Positions 61,897 through 64,000 of a DNA stretch of 64,000 nucleotides are shown in pieces. The stretch lies in NCBI RefSeq assembly GCF_007751715.1, contig NZ_CP036292.1:806001-870000 (forward strand). The letters are read 5' to 3'. The translations under genes and the position numbers were made by a program. Positions within the stretch are counted from its first letter, which is position 1. The number at the start of each line of letters is the position of its first letter. A model generated the notes under the pieces. The model saw only the letters and a list, made by a program, of their open reading frames with translations, made no database searches and was not told the origin of the DNA. This stretch comes from Rosistilla oblonga. GTDB taxonomy: Bacteria > Planctomycetota > Planctomycetia > Pirellulales > Pirellulaceae.

Positions 61897-62946
61897 ATGA
61901 CCCAGACGACCGACGACCTCCGAATCCGCGACCAAAAATCGCTCCGCTCCCCCGCCGACCTGATCGCAGAAATTCCTGTCAGCGAAACCGCTGCCAACAC
62001 GGTTTATCAAGCCCGGCAGCAATTTCATCAGGCGTTGGAGGGGACCGACGATCGGATCGCTGTCGTCGTGGGGCCCTGTTCCATCCATGATCCCGATGCG
62101 GCGATCGAATACGCTGCCAAGCTGCAAAAGGCCCAGCAACGGTTGAGCGACGATCTGCTGGTCATCATGCGGGTCTACTTCGAAAAACCACGGACCACCG
62201 TCGGCTGGAAGGGGCTGATCAACGACCCTCGCATCGACGGCAGTTTCGAGATCAATCAGGGGCTGCAGACCGCCCGGAAGTTGTTGCTGGACATCAATGA
62301 AGTCGGCGTTCCCGCCGGCGTCGAATACCTCGATCTGATCAGCCCCCAGTACATCGCCGATCTCGTCGGTTGGGGAGCGATCGGGGCGCGGACGACCGAG
62401 AGCCAAGGGCACCGCGAACTCGCATCGGGCCTCTCTTGCCCTGTCGGTTTCAAAAATGGAACCGCTGGCAGCGTGCAGATCGCCGTCGATGCGATCGGTG
62501 CCGCCCGCAACTCGCACCATTTCCTCTCGGTCGCCAAAGATGGCCGCTCGACAATTTTCCAGACGACCGGCAACGAAGACTGTCACCTGATCCTGCGTGG
62601 TGGCAACACGCACACCAACTACGACGCCGCCAGCGTCGATGACGCCGCAGCGTTGTTGGAGAAAGCCGGTCTCGATCCACGGATCATGATCGATTGCAGC
62701 CACGCCAACTCACGCAAACGCCACGAACGTCAAGCTTACGTCTGCCGCGACATCTGCCATCAGATCAGCGAAGGAGATCGGCGGATCATCGGCGTGATGA
62801 TCGAGAGCAATCTGGTCGAAGGCAAACAGAGCAAGCCGGAACAACGCGGCCAAAGCATCACCGACGCCTGCATCGGCTGGGACGACACCGTCACGATGTT
62901 AGAACGCCTAGCGACCGCAGCCAAAGAACGTCGCGCCGCGAAATAG
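61897..62946 (+). CDS. 3-deoxy-7-phosphoheptulonate (DAHP) synthase, AroF/AroG/AroH type
   Basis: This first enzyme of the shikimate pathway joins phosphoenolpyruvate and erythrose 4-phosphate. The 349-residue protein is the class I-alpha form: VVGPCSIHDPDAAIEYA, RVYFEKPRTTVGWKGLINDP (metal and PEP binding), GARTTESQGHRELASGLS, PVGFKNGT and the C-terminal IDCSHANS. The length equals E. coli AroG (350), so the feedback-binding part is present. Which aromatic amino acid inhibits it cannot be told. It stands alone upstream of a repeat array. Confidence 0.95.
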   Translation: MTQTTDDLRIRDQKSLRSPADLIAEIPVSETAANTVYQARQQFHQALEGTDDRIAVVVGPCSIHDPDAAIEYAAKLQKAQQRLSDDLLVIMRVYFEKPRTTVGWKGLINDPRIDGSFEINQGLQTARKLLLDINEVGVPAGVEYLDLISPQYIADLVGWGAIGARTTESQGHRELASGLSCPVGFKNGTAGSVQIAVDAIGAARNSHHFLSVAKDGRSTIFQTTGNEDCHLILRGGNTHTNYDAASVDDAAALLEKAGLDPRIMIDCSHANSRKRHERQAYVCRDICHQISEGDRRIIGVMIESNLVEGKQSKPEQRGQSITDACIGWDDTVTMLERLATAAKERRAAK

Positions 62947-62989
62947 CAGGAGTTTGTTGGAATCGCAAAGTTCCAACGGACCGAATGCA

Positions 62990-63440
62990 AAGGCCCAACG
63001 GGCCGGCTCTACGTCAGCCCGGGGCAACGCCCCGGGAAGCGATGCGAACAAAAGGATGCAAAGGCCCAACGGGCCGGCCCCGCGTCAGCCCAGGGCAACG
63101 CCCTGGGAAAACGAGGCAATCCAACCCGGTCCACAGGCCCAACGGGCCGGCCCTACATCAGCCCAGGGCAACGCCCTGGGAAAACGAGGCCAACAACCCG
63201 GTCCACAGGCCAACAACCCGGTCCACAGGCCCAACGGGCCGGTCCTATGTCAGCCCAGGGCAGCGCCCTGGGAAAACAAGGCCAACAAAACGATGCAAAG
63301 CCCCAACGGGGCGGCCCTACATCCAACCGGCCTCGACGTGTCGTAGGACCGCCCCGTTGGGGCTCTGCCGGTGGTGGGCCGATTCGAACCCCAGGGCGTT
63401 GCCCTGGGCTGACATATGGCCGGCCCCGTTGGGCCGTTGG
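62990..63440. repeat. Array of double-hairpin repeat units
   Basis: Units of about 70-90 bp, in direct orientation near 62992, 63063, 63136 and 63229, each carry GGCCCAACGGGCC (a palindrome with an AAC loop), a linker CTACATCAGC or variant, and CCCAGGGCAACGCCCTGGG (8-bp arms, AAC loop). A fifth, changed element GCCCCAACGGGGC is at about 63300. The 22-bp stretch at 63299-63320 and its near-perfect reverse complement at 63343-63364 form a large fold-back. Inverted copies follow at about 63391-63440. Non-coding; it lies between convergent genes. Confidence 0.85.
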
Positions 63441-63443
63441 GCT

Positions 63444-64000
63444 CTAGAACTGATAATCGGCTCCGTCGCGGCTGAGTCGACACGATTCGTCGTATTCGGC
63501 CATCCGCGTTTTCATCCTCGCCAAAATCTCGGGTTCGGTCGCTGATAGATCGTTTTCCTCGGCCGGATCTTCGGCGAGGTCGTACAGTTCGTATTCGCCG
63601 CCGGCAACGGCCCGCTTCAGCAACTTGTAACGGTTCTCGACTAACGCCTGTCCGTCGATGTCTTTATAGAGGCGACGGTAGCCGAAGAATAACGGCGTCG
63701 ACCGCTGCGTGGCGGTTCCTTTCAGAACGCCCATCAACGACTGGCCGTCGATCGGGCGATCGGCCTTTTTGCCCAGCGACGCGCCAGTCAATTCGACCAC
63801 TGTCGGAAAATAGTCGACGGTTGCGCAAACCGTGTCGCTGGTGGTGTCGGCTGGAATCTGTCCCGGCCATTCGACAACCGACGGCACCCGCAACCCTCCC
63901 TCGTACATCGTGTGTTTGTGGCCTCGGAACGGGCCGGCCGAAGCGACACCCTTCTTCGCCAACGAATCCGATGGGCCGTTGTCGCTGGTGAAAAACAGGA
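63444..64000 (-). CDS. Sulfatase (arylsulfatase), N-terminal part cut off by the window edge
   Basis: About 185 C-terminal residues are visible. The frame is open to the edge and begins LFFTSDNGPSDSLAKKGV, where FTSDNGP is the metal-binding Asp-Asn motif of sulfatases. RGHKHTMYEGGLRVPSVVEWPG and TVDYFPTVVELTG follow, and LYDLAEDPAEENDLS ends the fold, all typical. The modified-Cys/Ser site near the N-terminus lies outside the window. Planctomycetes hold many such enzymes for sulfated polysaccharides. It is convergent with the repeat array. Confidence 0.93.
   Translation of the reverse strand, partial: LFFTSDNGPSDSLAKKGVASAGPFRGHKHTMYEGGLRVPSVVEWPGQIPADTTSDTVCATVDYFPTVVELTGASLGKKADRPIDGQSLMGVLKGTATQRSTPLFFGYRRLYKDIDGQALVENRYKLLKRAVAGGEYELYDLAEDPAEENDLSATEPEILARMKTRMAEYDESCRLSRDGADYQF

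Noticed and set aside
62990-63440. Possible CRISPR array
   Set aside because: The units are palindromic throughout, spacers are not unique and regular, inverted copies occur, and no cas gene is near.

Overview
The window reads as a chromosomal segment of a planctomycete, most likely of the Pirellulaceae (Rhodopirellula/Rosistilla-like). The reasons are GC-rich DNA very rich in GATCG, a sulfatase, a Tat-exported Gfo/Idh/MocA oxidoreductase, a DUF6513 pterin-binding protein of the tetrahydromethanopterin C1 pathway, many secreted or membrane proteins without recognisable family, and several families of short palindromic intergenic repeats. Genes lie on both strands in short operons. I see no plasmid, phage, insertion sequence or CRISPR array.

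Layout. 1-9,500: a 5'-truncated AAA ATPase, a 281-bp tandem repeat array (about 960-2030), dcd, a Bax1-I membrane protein, a LON substrate-binding-domain protein, a 980-residue FAD/Fe-S oxidoreductase, and a molybdopterin-synthase operon (moaD, moaE, cysteine-desulfurase-like gene). 9,500-22,400: a Cys-cluster protein, an ACT-malic enzyme, tRNA-Gly followed by tig with a clear promoter and terminator, then fabH, yqgE, a PPP phosphatase and an FHA-like protein in a row, a TolC-like protein with a long Pro-rich leader, a sigma-70 factor, a membrane protein and apbE. 22,400-34,700: lpdA, a DUF58 protein, aspS, a secreted VPDGG-type protein, a secreted prenyltransferase-repeat/HEAT protein, and a cell-surface polysaccharide group (methyltransferase, glycosyltransferase, epimerase, flippase).

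35,000-46,100: the DUF6513 protein, a YycJ-type metallo-hydrolase, a low-molecular-weight phosphatase, a large acidic zinc-ribbon membrane protein, a protein of unknown function, an orphan antitoxin followed by a 29-codon remnant of its PIN toxin, an aminotransferase, comF and a DUF502 protein. 46,300-52,400: a secreted protein of unknown function, then cstA with two tightly spaced genes encoding a DUF6384-like membrane protein and a coiled-coil protein. 52,400-64,000: a REP-like repeat cluster, a PpiD/SurA-like membrane protein with about 280 residues of Lys-Pro-Ala-Asp/Glu repeats, a Gfo/Idh oxidoreductase, an ABC exporter pair, a low-complexity lipoprotein candidate, a DAHP synthase, an array of double-hairpin repeats, and the C-terminal part of a sulfatase cut by the window edge.

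Most of the window is housekeeping metabolism. The parts that recognised families do not explain are the repeat arrays (960-2030, 52,441-52,881, 62,990-63,440), the repeat-expanded PpiD-like protein, the zinc-ribbon acidic-repeat protein, the cstA-linked pair and the decayed toxin-antitoxin locus. I found no cluster that I can defend as a wholly new multi-gene system. The cstA-DUF6384-coiled-coil operon and the phosphatase/FHA pair are the best candidates for uncharacterised functional modules.
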